This document shows, in pieces, positions 52,078 to 61,260 of a stretch of DNA of 64,000 nt (positions are counted from its first letter, which is position 1; every line of letters starts with the position of its first letter). Made by a program: the position numbers and the translations under genes. The notes under the pieces are model-generated. The model searched no databases. It saw nothing but the letters and a program-made list of their open reading frames with translations, and had not been told where the DNA came from. The stretch comes from Dysgonamonadaceae bacterium. Lineage in GTDB: Bacteria; Bacteroidota; Bacteroidia; Bacteroidales; Azobacteroidaceae. The DNA lies in assembly GCA_031289145.1 (NCBI GenBank), contig JAITQA010000039.1, positions 1-64,000 on the forward strand. The letters are read 5' to 3'.

Positions 52078-53829
52078 CTAAGAAAGGCAGAAAGACATTT
52101 CCGCTTCGTATTCTCCGGCCAGATAATTCACTTTCCCGAAAACGACCAATTCCGTATCTGTTGTTTCAAACAACATCCGGATATAATTTTTCAAACCGGC
52201 GATACTGTTTTCTTCGCTCACAAAACAAATGGTTTCTCCTTGTATCTTGTGTCGTATGGCAATTTCGCCCAGCATGATATTGGGCAATGTATAGACAAAA
52301 ACGGAGGGACTGGGGAAATAACAGCCTTTTCCGGCAATGGATTGCCGGTGTTTTATGTCGGTATCAAGCGATGACACGGCGTTGCAAAATACCAAGGCGA
52401 TTTTGTCCTTATCCCGCTTGTCAAAATCCGGAATATCTTTTTGCAGGTATTCGAAAGTGATAAATGCCAATTTGCATAAATCGTCCATTTTGTAAAATTT
52501 CGGATAGTCTATGTTCAGATTTTTATAAGCGGTCTTGATGAAATCGTGAAATGCCAAGTCTTTTCCGGTCTCAAAAACGGGCGTTTCATTCCGGCGTATT
52601 TGGTTTGCATTGACCGTATAAATGAATGGCGCATCGCTTATCGCGGGCGAAGAATCGGCAGACAGGAAGTGGGCAGGATTGTAATCCGTTCTATCTGTGA
52701 TAACTAAAGCGCTGTTGAATCCACCAAAGCCGGAAGCTGTTTTGATAAAAGTATGCAGTTCCGTTTTCCGGTGTTCGGATACGACATTCAAAGGTTCGGA
52801 CGTCCCCGGCGTTTCGAAGCCCAAGGTGGCGTAGAGCGTTTGATTTCGCAAGGATTCGAGGCAGATAATGGTTTCGATAAGACCGGAAGCTCCCAGGGTA
52901 TGCCCGAAATAACCTTTCAGGCTGTTGACAGGCACATTGGAAAGGCCGGAAAGTTTCAGCGCTTTCGATTCCATTTCGTCGTTGTAGACGGTGGCGGTTC
53001 CATGCAGGTTGATAAAATCAATGTCCCTGCGGTCGATACCGGAAAATTTCAGGGCATTTTCAATAGACAGGCTCAGACCGTCGCCGGTGCGTGAAGGGCC
53101 TGAGATATGATTGGCGTCGTTGGTGGTCGATCCGCCCAGCAGTCTTAGCGCTTTTTTTCCGGCAAGTCGGTCCCGTTTATTGGTCAGCAGGATGCTGCCT
53201 GCACCTTCACCGATGGAAAGTCCGTCTCTTGCCTTATCGTAAGGACGGCAGGGATGCGGACTTATTGATTTGAACGACTGAAAACCGGATACAGTGAATG
53301 CCGTGACAAAATCAATTCCGGTCACAATAATATTTTCATAACGTCCGGTCTTCAGGAAACGGCAAGCGGCAGTCAGCGCCGTCACGCCCGATACACAAGC
53401 GTTTGAGATGACCAAGGCTTTGTTTTTCATCTGGAAATAGGCGGCGATTCTGTCGGCCGTGTAAGCCGGATACGTCTCTTTCTCCGGAGGAATATTGCCG
53501 CTCAAACCCGCAATATGGCCTTTGGTTGTAGACAAAACAAGCAGGTCTTCCGTTCCCAACAAATCAATATCCGTATTTTGTATTGTAAAAAGAATAGACA
53601 GAATAGCTGTTGCTTCGGTAAGATTGTACTCCGTCAGACCATACCGACCTATCAGCGAATGTAATCTATCGTAATCGAATCGTGCGGCCTGAAAAGGGTC
53701 GGGATAGATTGAAGGGTCGTTCGATAGGGCAATTCCCGTTTTTGACGCCAGGATGGAAGCCCTGTTTTCGGCTGTGGTAAAACCCAGCGAACTGATGATG
53801 TTGTCCGAAACAACAAAAACAGATTTCAT
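52078..53829 (-). CDS. Ketosynthase fused to a CLF-like domain
   Basis: A 583-residue fusion. Residues 1-380 are an active-looking ketosynthase with C145 in ISNACVSGVTAL and histidines in NLHGTATVYND and YFGHTLGASGLIE. Residues about 400-583 look like a second, shorter ketosynthase-fold segment (VFCNAVSSLDTD then FPSPSVFVYTLPNIMLGEIAI and FVSEENSIAGL) that parallels the CLF-like protein at 38488. No catalytic cysteine is visible in the second part. The start at 53829 overlaps the thioesterase stop (ATGA). It is the final gene of the 57097-52078 unit. Confidence 0.8.
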   Translation of the reverse strand: MKSVFVVSDNIISSLGFTTAENRASILASKTGIALSNDPSIYPDPFQAARFDYDRLHSLIGRYGLTEYNLTEATAILSILFTIQNTDIDLLGTEDLLVLSTTKGHIAGLSGNIPPEKETYPAYTADRIAAYFQMKNKALVISNACVSGVTALTAACRFLKTGRYENIIVTGIDFVTAFTVSGFQSFKSISPHPCRPYDKARDGLSIGEGAGSILLTNKRDRLAGKKALRLLGGSTTNDANHISGPSRTGDGLSLSIENALKFSGIDRRDIDFINLHGTATVYNDEMESKALKLSGLSNVPVNSLKGYFGHTLGASGLIETIICLESLRNQTLYATLGFETPGTSEPLNVVSEHRKTELHTFIKTASGFGGFNSALVITDRTDYNPAHFLSADSSPAISDAPFIYTVNANQIRRNETPVFETGKDLAFHDFIKTAYKNLNIDYPKFYKMDDLCKLAFITFEYLQKDIPDFDKRDKDKIALVFCNAVSSLDTDIKHRQSIAGKGCYFPSPSVFVYTLPNIMLGEIAIRHKIQGETICFVSEENSIAGLKNYIRMLFETTDTELVVFGKVNYLAGEYEAEMSFCLS

Positions 53830-54260
53830 CGTATGCCCCATTTTTTCTGCCAAGCCAAATAAAAATCCGGATTTTGCAAGACCAGCCGGTTGGTCTCATC
53901 TAAAAATACCTGGATGGTGGAAGCGATTATAATTTCCTCTCCCTGTTCGTTGTAAATGATGTAATCAAACAGGATTTTGGCGGCTTCGGTAGGGATATAC
54001 CGGGTTTCAACAGTAATCGTCTCTCCGAAAGTAACCGGTTTTTTGTACGCAATCTGCAAATCGACAATGGGCGTTTTGTAACCGGCGCGATAGCTATCCA
54101 AATAGCCGATGCCATAACGGATACCGAAAGCTTCCCGGCCGTCTTCGAGGTATTTCACATAGCTGCCATGCCAGGCTACATTCATGGAGTCTACTTCACT
54201 GAAACGGATTTTACAACTCGTTCGGTGGATTAAAGCGGGATTTGCGGTTTTTTTCTTCAT
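53826..54260 (-). CDS. Acyl-CoA/ACP thioesterase, 4HBT hotdog family
   Basis: A 144-residue hotdog thioesterase. RFSEVDSMNVAWHGSYVKYLED (split across about 19-40) carries the conserved D-x-N-x-H/W pattern of the 4-hydroxybenzoyl-CoA thioesterase family. It probably releases or edits chains in the polyene pathway. Its ATG overlaps the upstream dehydratase stop and its TGA overlaps the following ketosynthase start, so expression is tightly coupled. Confidence 0.85.
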   Translation of the reverse strand: MKKKTANPALIHRTSCKIRFSEVDSMNVAWHGSYVKYLEDGREAFGIRYGIGYLDSYRAGYKTPIVDLQIAYKKPVTFGETITVETRYIPTEAAKILFDYIIYNEQGEEIIIASTIQVFLDETNRLVLQNPDFYLAWQKKWGIR

Positions 54261-54730
54261 GATTGGTTAGCTAAAGATATTTTCATTTCACAAACGGCTA
54301 TAAGTATATCATTTACGGTTACTTCAGCTGAGACCAAACTTATATCGAATACTTCCGAAAGCATGTTGATTGTTGTGTATAGCTGCTGTCCGACTTGCGG
54401 TAAATCGTAGATTTTCATTTTCCTGACGGCGCCGATATAACCGACCGGAACCGGAATGTTTTGCTGTTTGCACAAATAGCCTACCCGCAAGGAGCAGGAT
54501 TGTGCAATGTGTTCGATAATGCCAGATTCGTTCAGCAAGCCGTTTTCGACAAAAAGATTGTCTTTCTCGACGGTCAGACCCGAATATGACCGGCTTCCCT
54601 CGATTCCGTAAAAAGCATCGACCATGACAAGCGGTTCGCGTTGGGGAATAAACGCTTTGACGGCTTCTCCCGCTGCTAAAACCTGTCTTGCTTTTTGTTC
54701 GAAAATAGTGTTATTTTTTCCAGAAATCAT
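54257..54730 (-). CDS. FabZ/ApeI-like hotdog 3-hydroxyacyl-ACP dehydratase
   Basis: A 157-residue hotdog protein. PQREPLVMVDAFYGIEG (about 30-46) and SGIIEHIAQSCSLRVGY (about 69-85) match the dehydratases of aryl polyene and flexirubin clusters, with the catalytic residues lying in the central helix near EHIAQS. It should dehydrate the 3-hydroxyacyl-ACP made by the ketoreductase at 58793 to give the conjugated double bonds. It overlaps the thioesterase start (ATGA) and the acyltransferase end. Confidence 0.8.
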   Translation of the reverse strand: MISGKNNTIFEQKARQVLAAGEAVKAFIPQREPLVMVDAFYGIEGSRSYSGLTVEKDNLFVENGLLNESGIIEHIAQSCSLRVGYLCKQQNIPVPVGYIGAVRKMKIYDLPQVGQQLYTTINMLSEVFDISLVSAEVTVNDILIAVCEMKISLANQS

Positions 54731-55646
54731 AATAATTAAACCATTGTTCGGGGTATTCCTGTACGATTTTTTCCAGCGAATTTACATATAAATTTAATAA
54801 ATCAAGGCTAAATTGCCTGTTTTTTTTGTTTTTATCCATATTTACCATCGTAAACCGGAATTTATACTTCATTCCTTTTTCGCGCATCGAATAATAAAAA
54901 ACGACCGGGACGTCGAAGCGAGTTGCCAAAAGGAAAGGCCCTAAAGGAAATCGGGCCGGTTTTCCCATGAAATTGACGCTTTCGGTCGATTTGTCGCCAA
55001 TGAAACGGTCGCCTTGGAAACAAACGTATTCGCCCTTTTCCAAAGCGTCTTTAATTTGGTAGATATGCGTAAAATCCGTTTCGGATATGGGAATTATTTT
55101 GTGTGAAACCGGATTCAGATTTTTGTCCAGGACTGTTTTTATTTTCCGGTATTCGGCATCGAACATGACAATATTTATTTTTTTTGCATACTCGCCGAAA
55201 AAATTTCCGCCTATTTCCCAATTACCGGCATGCGCACCAATCAGAATTACCCCATGAGAATGGTCTAAGAGGTCGAGAAAAGCCGGGTAGTTTTCAAATT
55301 CATACCGGTACTTTTGTGCATGGCCCGATCGCACTGCGATTTTATCAATGAGTATCTGCCCAAACCGGTAATAACCAAGATACAACATTCCGACGGATTT
55401 GAAAAAACCGAAACCTTGAATCGTCCGGAAATATTGCCAGTTGGATTTGGTGGCTTTGGGAGCAAAAGGAATGAAATGAACAACGACAAGGCCCAGAAAT
55501 AAGTAAGCGAACCGGATACCCAAACGATTGATGAGGCAAATAAAAAAACGGTAGCCGAAATAGCCGCCTCTGGATTTTCCTCCCCAGGCGGGTTTATCCG
55601 TTTTCTCTTTCCTGTATTTTTTTGAAAATAAATTCATAAAAGTCAT
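54711..55646 (-). CDS. LpxL/HtrB-family acyltransferase
   Basis: A 311-residue membrane-associated acyltransferase of the lipid A late-acylation family. Catalytic H-x4-E/D is in GAHAGNWEIGG (about 138-148), with a membrane anchor at about 45-62. In flexirubin/aryl polyene clusters such proteins are thought to attach the polyene chain to a lipid head. The start lies inside the ACP gene (about 50-bp overlap) with ATGs at 55646 and 55637; I found no later start. It overlaps the dehydratase start at its 3' end. Confidence 0.83.
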   Translation of the reverse strand: MTFMNLFSKKYRKEKTDKPAWGGKSRGGYFGYRFFICLINRLGIRFAYLFLGLVVVHFIPFAPKATKSNWQYFRTIQGFGFFKSVGMLYLGYYRFGQILIDKIAVRSGHAQKYRYEFENYPAFLDLLDHSHGVILIGAHAGNWEIGGNFFGEYAKKINIVMFDAEYRKIKTVLDKNLNPVSHKIIPISETDFTHIYQIKDALEKGEYVCFQGDRFIGDKSTESVNFMGKPARFPLGPFLLATRFDVPVVFYYSMREKGMKYKFRFTMVNMDKNKKNRQFSLDLLNLYVNSLEKIVQEYPEQWFNYYDFWKK

Positions 55647-55851
55647 AGAAAGTAATCATTCCCACAAAATCTTCCGCTTTCATCTTGTATCCGAAATTAT
55701 TTTCGATTAAAACGACCATATCCACCAAGTCCAGACTGTCTAATTCCAAAGTTTCCATCAGTGGCTTATCCGGCTTGATGATGCTTTCGTCGATTTCAAA
55801 TTCATCCGCCAGCACAGCGTTGATTTTAGAAATAATGGTTTCTTTATCCAT
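55594..55851 (-). CDS. Acyl carrier protein
   Basis: An 85-residue ACP with the phosphopantetheine serine in LELDSLDLVDMVVLIE (about 35-50). It lies between the ketosynthase (19-base gap) and the acyltransferase, whose gene begins inside it. It differs clearly in sequence from the ACP at 40610, so the cluster carries two ACPs. Confidence 0.93.
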   Translation of the reverse strand: MDKETIISKINAVLADEFEIDESIIKPDKPLMETLELDSLDLVDMVVLIENNFGYKMKAEDFVGMITFYDFYEFIFKKIQERENG

Positions 55852-55870
55852 ATTGTATATTTTACATTAA

Positions 55871-57097
55871 CTATTTTATTGTTTTTTTGACTATCAGGCT
55901 CGAATTTGTTCCGCCGAAACCGAATGAATTAGACAGGAAGGCGTCGAACCGGGTATCAATTCGTTGCGAAGGAATATTCAGCAGGGCGGAATCTTCGTCC
56001 GGTGTTTCGAAATTCAGATTGGGCGCAATAAAATCGTTTTGCATCATTAAGACGGAATAAACGATTTCGCTGGCTCCCGCCATCCACATTTCATGACCGG
56101 TCATTCCTTTGGTCGATGCTACGCAAGTCTTTTGCGTAGTTCCAAACACATTGGCAATCGCCCGCGCTTCCCTGGCGTCGCCGACCGGGGTAGATGTGGC
56201 ATGTGCGTTCAGGTAAGGGATGTCGGCGGTTTTCATTCCGGCCTGTTTCAATGCCATCTCCAACGAACTTTGTGGGCCGGAGATATTCGGATTGGAAATG
56301 TGGTCGCCATTGGACGAGAATCCGTAGCCGACCAGTTCACCCAAAATGGGAACATTCCTTCTGACGGCGCTTTCATAACTTTCCAGAACAACTGTCGCAG
56401 CGCCTCCGCTTGGCACCAAACCGTCTCTGTCCCTGTCGAAAGGGCGAGAGGCTTTGGAGGGTTCATTTTCACGTGTCGAAAAAGCGCCTATTCCATCGAA
56501 ACTTCCTACAGCATAAGCATTTATTTCCTGCGCTCCTCCACAAACCACAATATCCTGATATCCATGCCGAATCAACAACATGCCCAAGCCTATTGCGTGA
56601 GAGCCGCTGGCACAAGCCCCTGAAACGGTCAGATTGATGCCTTTCAACCTGAATATCACAGACAAATTCATGGAAACCGTTGAATTCATCGACTTGAAGA
56701 CAGACCCCGAACCCACTAAAGTCGTGTCCTGTTTGGCCCGAATGATATCGACCGACTGTATGATAGCCTCGGCCGTACTGTCGTTGCCATAGAGTATGCC
56801 TACGGCATTTTTCTCCATGAAGTCCATATCCAACCGGGCTTGCCTGAGCGCTTCGTCGGTGGCTACAAAAGCAAAAGCAGCCTCCTCAGGAAGTGTGGTT
56901 CTTTGTTTCCTGTCTAAACGGGATTTCAGGTCGGGAACAGTCAGCAAACCAGTCAAAGATGAGCGAAACCCCATTTCTTTTCTGTTCATATCCAAACCAA
57001 TGCCGGATTTTCCTTCGTATAAGGAATGTAAAACTTCAACTTGATTTTTGCCGATACAGGAATAAATTCCCATTCCGGAAATGACAACTCTTCTCAT
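55871..57097 (-). CDS. Beta-ketoacyl-ACP synthase (FabF-like)
   Basis: A 408-residue condensing enzyme with C162 in VSGACASGSHAI, a histidine in NAHATSTPVGD and a histidine in MTGHEMWMAGASE. The last motif (GHEMWMAG) is typical of the aryl polyene FabF group rather than primary-metabolism FabF (GHTLGAAG). The first gene of the unit 57097-52078; a -7 element at 57127-57134 precedes it. The longer open frame begins with TTG at 57100, so I used the ATG. Confidence 0.92.
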   Translation of the reverse strand: MRRVVISGMGIYSCIGKNQVEVLHSLYEGKSGIGLDMNRKEMGFRSSLTGLLTVPDLKSRLDRKQRTTLPEEAAFAFVATDEALRQARLDMDFMEKNAVGILYGNDSTAEAIIQSVDIIRAKQDTTLVGSGSVFKSMNSTVSMNLSVIFRLKGINLTVSGACASGSHAIGLGMLLIRHGYQDIVVCGGAQEINAYAVGSFDGIGAFSTRENEPSKASRPFDRDRDGLVPSGGAATVVLESYESAVRRNVPILGELVGYGFSSNGDHISNPNISGPQSSLEMALKQAGMKTADIPYLNAHATSTPVGDAREARAIANVFGTTQKTCVASTKGMTGHEMWMAGASEIVYSVLMMQNDFIAPNLNFETPDEDSALLNIPSQRIDTRFDAFLSNSFGFGGTNSSLIVKKTIK

Positions 57098-57126
57098 CAA
57101 TACTATATAATTTTCTTACAAAGGCA

Positions 57127-57134
57127 CAAAGGTA
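57127..57134 (-). promoter_or_regulatory. Putative -7 element TACCTTTG
   Basis: The minus strand reads TACCTTTG 30 bases before the ketosynthase ATG at 57097. A second, weaker CCTTTG follows at 57119-57124. Confidence 0.5.
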
Positions 57135-57205
57135 TTAAAAAAACCGGAAACTATTTTAAAACCCGACCGGATTTTTCGGAATCGAGAATCTGTTTTTTTA
57201 TTTAT

Positions 57206-58543
57206 TCAATTTTTAATGATTTTCCTTCGTATTATTCCCCTGTCGGTAGTTAGCTCCAAAATATATAAACCTTGTGGTAAAAAATTAACATGAATATATT
57301 CTCCATTTACAACTTGTTTTGAAAATATCCGATAACCGGAAGCATCCACTAATGCAAGTTGAGCCGAGTGTGTCAATCCGTTAACATAAAAGCCGTCCGC
57401 GACGGGATTGGGATAGATGTCAATGGATTGCAAATTAGGCAATTGGACATGAGACAACAAATCTAAATTGAGTTGATAAACGCCTCTGTTCATCGTAACT
57501 AATATCAACCGATTTTGATATTGAAAAAAATCCAAAATTCCGCCACAATCTTTAAGATATTCTTTATAACTTAACGACCAATATTCCCCGCCGTCCGTTG
57601 ATTTATAAATCTGGACAGAGTCGTTAGAATAAGAGCCATAGCCTGTCGTATATAAAATATCAGGATTTGCGTTGTTATAGATAATTTTGGACAAGTATAA
57701 TTTAAATCGGTCCTCACCATCATTCAAATAAGGTATTAAATTCCATGATACGCCTTTGTTGACCGATTTGGTAATACGACCTTCTCCCGCTGTAAGTATG
57801 ATGTTGGGATTCGTTGGGTGAAAAGCCAGATAGTGCGTACAGTTATCGCCCAAGTAAATATTATCGACTTCTGACCATGTTAAACCATCATCGAAAGACG
57901 CCCTTATGTAAGAAGCAAATATCATGTTTTCCCCCGCATAATACATGGTGGCAGTATCTGTCGGATGAAAGTCAACGAATCTTTCCTGGTAATTGCCAAT
58001 CACCGTGCTGAGATTACGCCATGTAAGCCCAAAATCGGTTGATTTTGATATGCCATAGAATGCATGCAATACAATTACGGAATTGGGGTTTTGTGGATTT
58101 TGCGATATTCGATACAGGTGATTTACATGCCCATATTCATGATCACGTTCATGCTCAAAAAAATGATCCGATGTGTAATTGATATACGACATTCCATTGT
58201 CATTGGATAACAAGAGTAAACTATCCTGCGTCTTAGCTGTAATAGCTAATATCCGGCTGCCGTTTTTGACAAAATCTTTCACCGGCATACCTTTAAAGGC
58301 ATACATTTCCCACTCGGTATTTTCTATTACGTCCAGATTTTTCCTGTAAATCCCATTCCACGTTGGAACAAACAGGTAATTGTCGATGATTTTGCTTTTG
58401 GGATTCAGCAACAATGCATGTCGGTCTATTGGAGGATTCCCGCTCAATTCGGCTTCCAATCCCAAATAGCGCAATTGCCCATAAAACGAATGGCTTGTCA
58501 ATATGAATATGACAAAAAGTAATACTTGAAGATTCTTTTTCAT
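57206..58543 (-). CDS. T9SS cargo protein with BNR/sortilin-like repeats
   Basis: A 445-residue secreted protein. The signal peptide is 1-21 (ending HSFYGQ). The middle holds BNR/Asp-box-like repeats of a propeller (SKSTDFGLTWRNL, SFDDGLTWSEV, TKSVNKGVSWNL, YKSTDGGEYWSL). The C-terminal 75 residues form a type IX secretion sorting domain (IDIYPNPVADGFYV ... GLYILELTTDRGIIRRKIIKN). I chose ATG 58543 because the longer frame would hide the signal peptide. It sits inside the polyene region but looks unrelated to it. Confidence 0.85.
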   Translation of the reverse strand: MKKNLQVLLFVIFILTSHSFYGQLRYLGLEAELSGNPPIDRHALLLNPKSKIIDNYLFVPTWNGIYRKNLDVIENTEWEMYAFKGMPVKDFVKNGSRILAITAKTQDSLLLLSNDNGMSYINYTSDHFFEHERDHEYGHVNHLYRISQNPQNPNSVIVLHAFYGISKSTDFGLTWRNLSTVIGNYQERFVDFHPTDTATMYYAGENMIFASYIRASFDDGLTWSEVDNIYLGDNCTHYLAFHPTNPNIILTAGEGRITKSVNKGVSWNLIPYLNDGEDRFKLYLSKIIYNNANPDILYTTGYGSYSNDSVQIYKSTDGGEYWSLSYKEYLKDCGGILDFFQYQNRLILVTMNRGVYQLNLDLLSHVQLPNLQSIDIYPNPVADGFYVNGLTHSAQLALVDASGYRIFSKQVVNGEYIHVNFLPQGLYILELTTDRGIIRRKIIKN

Positions 58544-58630
58544 ACGCGAATAATTTGTTTTTAAAAGATCATACAGAACCCGCAAAAGGTTCATTTCCTT
58601 TTTATTGGTGGCATAAAGATACAAGTTTCT

Positions 58631-58756
58631 CTATGATAAAACAAATTTATTGAAAAAAAATGCATTTAATAGCTGATTTAGCGCTTCCAATGCAAAAATT
58701 CCCAACAGCGGAATAAAAACAGCCATTATCAATACCGCAAGCCATTTCCGGATCAT
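58631..58756 (-). CDS. Possible 41-residue hydrophobic protein
   Basis: A short frame 36 bases after the fabG stop, beginning MIRKWLAVLIMAVFIPLLGI: a basic start followed by one membrane segment. AAAGG precedes the ATG by 2 bases, closer than ideal. No family is recognised. It could be the last gene of the HAL-fabG unit or a chance AT-rich frame. The rest of 58544-58792 shows nothing recognisable. Confidence 0.3.
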   Translation of the reverse strand: MIRKWLAVLIMAVFIPLLGIFALEALNQLLNAFFFNKFVLS

Positions 58757-58792
58757 AACCTTTATATTTTGTCCATGTATCCAAGTAGCCGA

Positions 58793-59527
58793 CTATAATC
58801 CGCCGCTGACCGAAATAACCTGTCCGGTGATATATGAGGCTTTGTCCGATGCTAAGAATCCGGCTAATTCCGCTACTTCTTCCGCTTTTCCGAAACGGCC
58901 GGCCGGTATCCTCTTTTTCAGTTCGTCCCGGTCCAAATCTTTCGTCATGTCGGTTTCAATAAATCCCGGTGCGATGGCGTTGACTGTTACGTTTTTCTTG
59001 GCCGATTCCATGGCTAAGGCTTTTGTGAGTCCGATCAGTCCGGCTTTGGCGGCGGAATAATTGCTCTGGCCGGGCATGCCGGTCAGACCGGATACGGACA
59101 CGATGTTGATGATCCGTCCGGATTTTTTGTTCAACATATATTTTACCAATATCCGGGTCACGTAAAAGGCGCCGTTCAGGCTTGTATTTACGACATGATG
59201 CCATTCATCGTCCGTCATCCAGAACAACAGATTGTCTTTGCGTATGCCGGCATTGTTGACCAGCACTTCGATATAGGCGTCTTTGTGCTGTTCTATCCAG
59301 GCGGTTAAAGCTTCCGAGACTTCATTTTCGTTCGCTACATCGAAAGGCAGCAATAGCCCTTCTCCTCCGCCGGCAACAATTTCGTCCAAGGTTTTCTGCG
59401 CTTCTTCCGCATGGGATTTGTAATTGATAATCACATGAAAACCCATAGCGGCCAATTTGAGGGCGACTGCTTTCCCGATTCCCCTCGACCCGCCGGTGAC
59501 TAATGCGTATTTTTTTATCATGGTCAT
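58793..59527 (-). CDS. 3-oxoacyl-ACP reductase (FabG-like)
   Basis: A 244-residue short-chain reductase. It has TGGSRGIGK (about 10-18), NNAG, the catalytic S, Y and K in the YSAAKAGLIG region (about 155-165), and ends with VISVSGGL. It reduces the 3-keto group after each condensation. It follows the ammonia-lyase gene by 3 bases in the 61063-58631 unit. ATGs at 59527 and 59521 are both possible. Confidence 0.92.
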   Translation of the reverse strand: MTMIKKYALVTGGSRGIGKAVALKLAAMGFHVIINYKSHAEEAQKTLDEIVAGGGEGLLLPFDVANENEVSEALTAWIEQHKDAYIEVLVNNAGIRKDNLLFWMTDDEWHHVVNTSLNGAFYVTRILVKYMLNKKSGRIINIVSVSGLTGMPGQSNYSAAKAGLIGLTKALAMESAKKNVTVNAIAPGFIETDMTKDLDRDELKKRIPAGRFGKAEEVAELAGFLASDKASYITGQVISVSGGL

Positions 59528-59530
59528 TTT

Positions 59531-61063
59531 CTATTTTTTGATGTTTTTTTCTTTCAAGTAGAGATTCATTTTTTCAATATCTTTGTATTTTGTTGTATCT
59601 TCTATAAATACAGGAAAAAAAGAACGAATGTCGGCATACATTTCCCGACCTTTATCCGATAATTGGTCTTGGATTTTCAGGCAGTCCACCGCTTGTACTA
59701 TGGCCATGAAATGAATACTCATCACCTGGAAAGCGTTCTCAATTACGGTTTTGGTAATCAGCGCGGCGTTACTTCCCATGCTTACCACGTCCTGGTTGTC
59801 GTTGTTGTTTGGAATACTGTGTACGCACATGGGATTGGAAAGGGTCTGCGATTCGGCCGTGGTAGAGGTTGCGGTGAATTGCGCTGCCTGCAAACCGTAG
59901 TTCAGCCCTTTTACGCCTAAGTTGACAAAGGGCGGAAGGATGTTGTTTATCCGGTCGTGGAAAAGGTAATTCATCTGCCGCTCGGCCAACATGGTCAGTT
60001 TGGTGACGGCAATTTTCAGTTTATCCATTTCAAAGGCAACGTAATCGCCGTGGAAATTGCCGCCGTGGAAAACATTGCCCGCTATCCGGTCGACAATCGG
60101 ATTGTCGCTTGCCGAATTCAGTTCATTGAGCAGGACATTTTCCGCATTTTCTATTTCGTCCCATACAGGGCCTAATACCTGGGGGACGCACCGGAGGGAG
60201 TAGTATTCCTGTACCTTGTCTTTAATATATTCTTCTTCTGTACGTTGCTTGTAAAAGAAATCATCGCGTTTTCTGATTCTGCGGCTACCCGACAGGAATC
60301 GCCTCATTTTTTCCGCCACTTTTTGCTGTCCCGGATGCCTTTTGCTGCGGTTCAATTCCGGGGAAAAATAATCGTCGAAGGCCGCGGTGATTTCGTTGAC
60401 CATGCAAGACGAAACAATCGCCCAATCTAAGAGTTTCCGGGCGTAAATCAGGTTGATCATACCGATTCCCGTCATGGCTGAAGTGCCGTTGGCCAAGGCA
60501 AGTCCTTCTCTGATATGCATCTTGATGGGCTTCAAGCCCAATTTATCGAACACCGTTTGGGTCGGAAGCCGTTCTCCTTGGTGTATTACTTCTCCTTCAC
60601 CGATCAGGCAGAGGGCGATATGCGCCAATTGCACCAAATCGCCGCTGGCGCCCACGCTGCCGTGTTCGAAGATAAGGGGATAAATATCGTTGTTGATAAA
60701 TTCGACCAAGAGATGCACCGTTTCCGGATGGATACCCGAATAGCCTTGCAAGAAAGCGTTCAGTCTGGCCAACATTATTGATTTGACATATAAACCGGGC
60801 AACAAAGCGCCGGCGCCCGTACAATGGCTTCTGATCAGATTGTATTGCAATTGTGAACGGAACTCATCGCTTACCCGGTATTGAGCCATCGGGCCGAATC
60901 CGGTATTAATGCCGTAAATTAATTTTTTTTCGGAAAATTTTTGAAGAAAGTCAAAACCGGCTGCCACATTCTCCAAAACAGTTTCGTCCAAGACGATTTT
61001 CTCGTTTCTAAAGAGTATAGACTCAACTTGTTCCGTATGAAGTTCCTTTATAATAATACCCAC
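59531..61063 (-). CDS. Aromatic amino acid ammonia-lyase, probable tyrosine ammonia-lyase
   Basis: A 510-residue MIO-enzyme. The self-cyclising A-S-G is at 139-141 (HGSVGASGDLVQL), the catalytic tyrosine in YGINTGFGPMAQYR (Y50). From memory the sequence is very close to the characterised tyrosine ammonia-lyase of Flavobacterium johnsoniae (NLIRSH, ATSTTAESQ, SIPNNNDNQD), which supplies 4-coumarate as starter for flexirubin-type pigments. Histidine ammonia-lyase is less likely in this context. It starts with GTG at 61063, since no ATG is available near the conserved N-terminus. It heads the unit with fabG. Confidence 0.88.
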   Translation of the reverse strand: MGIIIKELHTEQVESILFRNEKIVLDETVLENVAAGFDFLQKFSEKKLIYGINTGFGPMAQYRVSDEFRSQLQYNLIRSHCTGAGALLPGLYVKSIMLARLNAFLQGYSGIHPETVHLLVEFINNDIYPLIFEHGSVGASGDLVQLAHIALCLIGEGEVIHQGERLPTQTVFDKLGLKPIKMHIREGLALANGTSAMTGIGMINLIYARKLLDWAIVSSCMVNEITAAFDDYFSPELNRSKRHPGQQKVAEKMRRFLSGSRRIRKRDDFFYKQRTEEEYIKDKVQEYYSLRCVPQVLGPVWDEIENAENVLLNELNSASDNPIVDRIAGNVFHGGNFHGDYVAFEMDKLKIAVTKLTMLAERQMNYLFHDRINNILPPFVNLGVKGLNYGLQAAQFTATSTTAESQTLSNPMCVHSIPNNNDNQDVVSMGSNAALITKTVIENAFQVMSIHFMAIVQAVDCLKIQDQLSDKGREMYADIRSFFPVFIEDTTKYKDIEKMNLYLKEKNIKK

Positions 61064-61082
61064 TTTATGTTGTTTTTTGATG

Positions 61083-61090
61083 CAAAAGTA
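61083..61090 (-). promoter_or_regulatory. Putative -7 element TACTTTTG
   Basis: The minus strand reads TACTTTTG 20 bases before the GTG start of the ammonia-lyase gene. Confidence 0.45.
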
Positions 61091-61260
61091 ATAATATTTC
61101 GTTCAACCATCAAAAAAATAACCATAGTAACGGCAAGATCAATCTTAAAATATACATACCGATGCCACTCTGACCACAGCGCCGGGCAATTTGATGGCAG
61201 ATGGCGAAGCGGACATCACCCGCTCTGTCCAATCTGTTTTTTATTTCTTTAATTTTTTCG

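Noticed and set aside
61150..61240. GC-richer patch that reads like a coding fragment on the plus strand
   Set aside because: It is too short, has no start signal and ends in the AT-rich promoter of the kelch gene; at most a gene remnant that I cannot identify.
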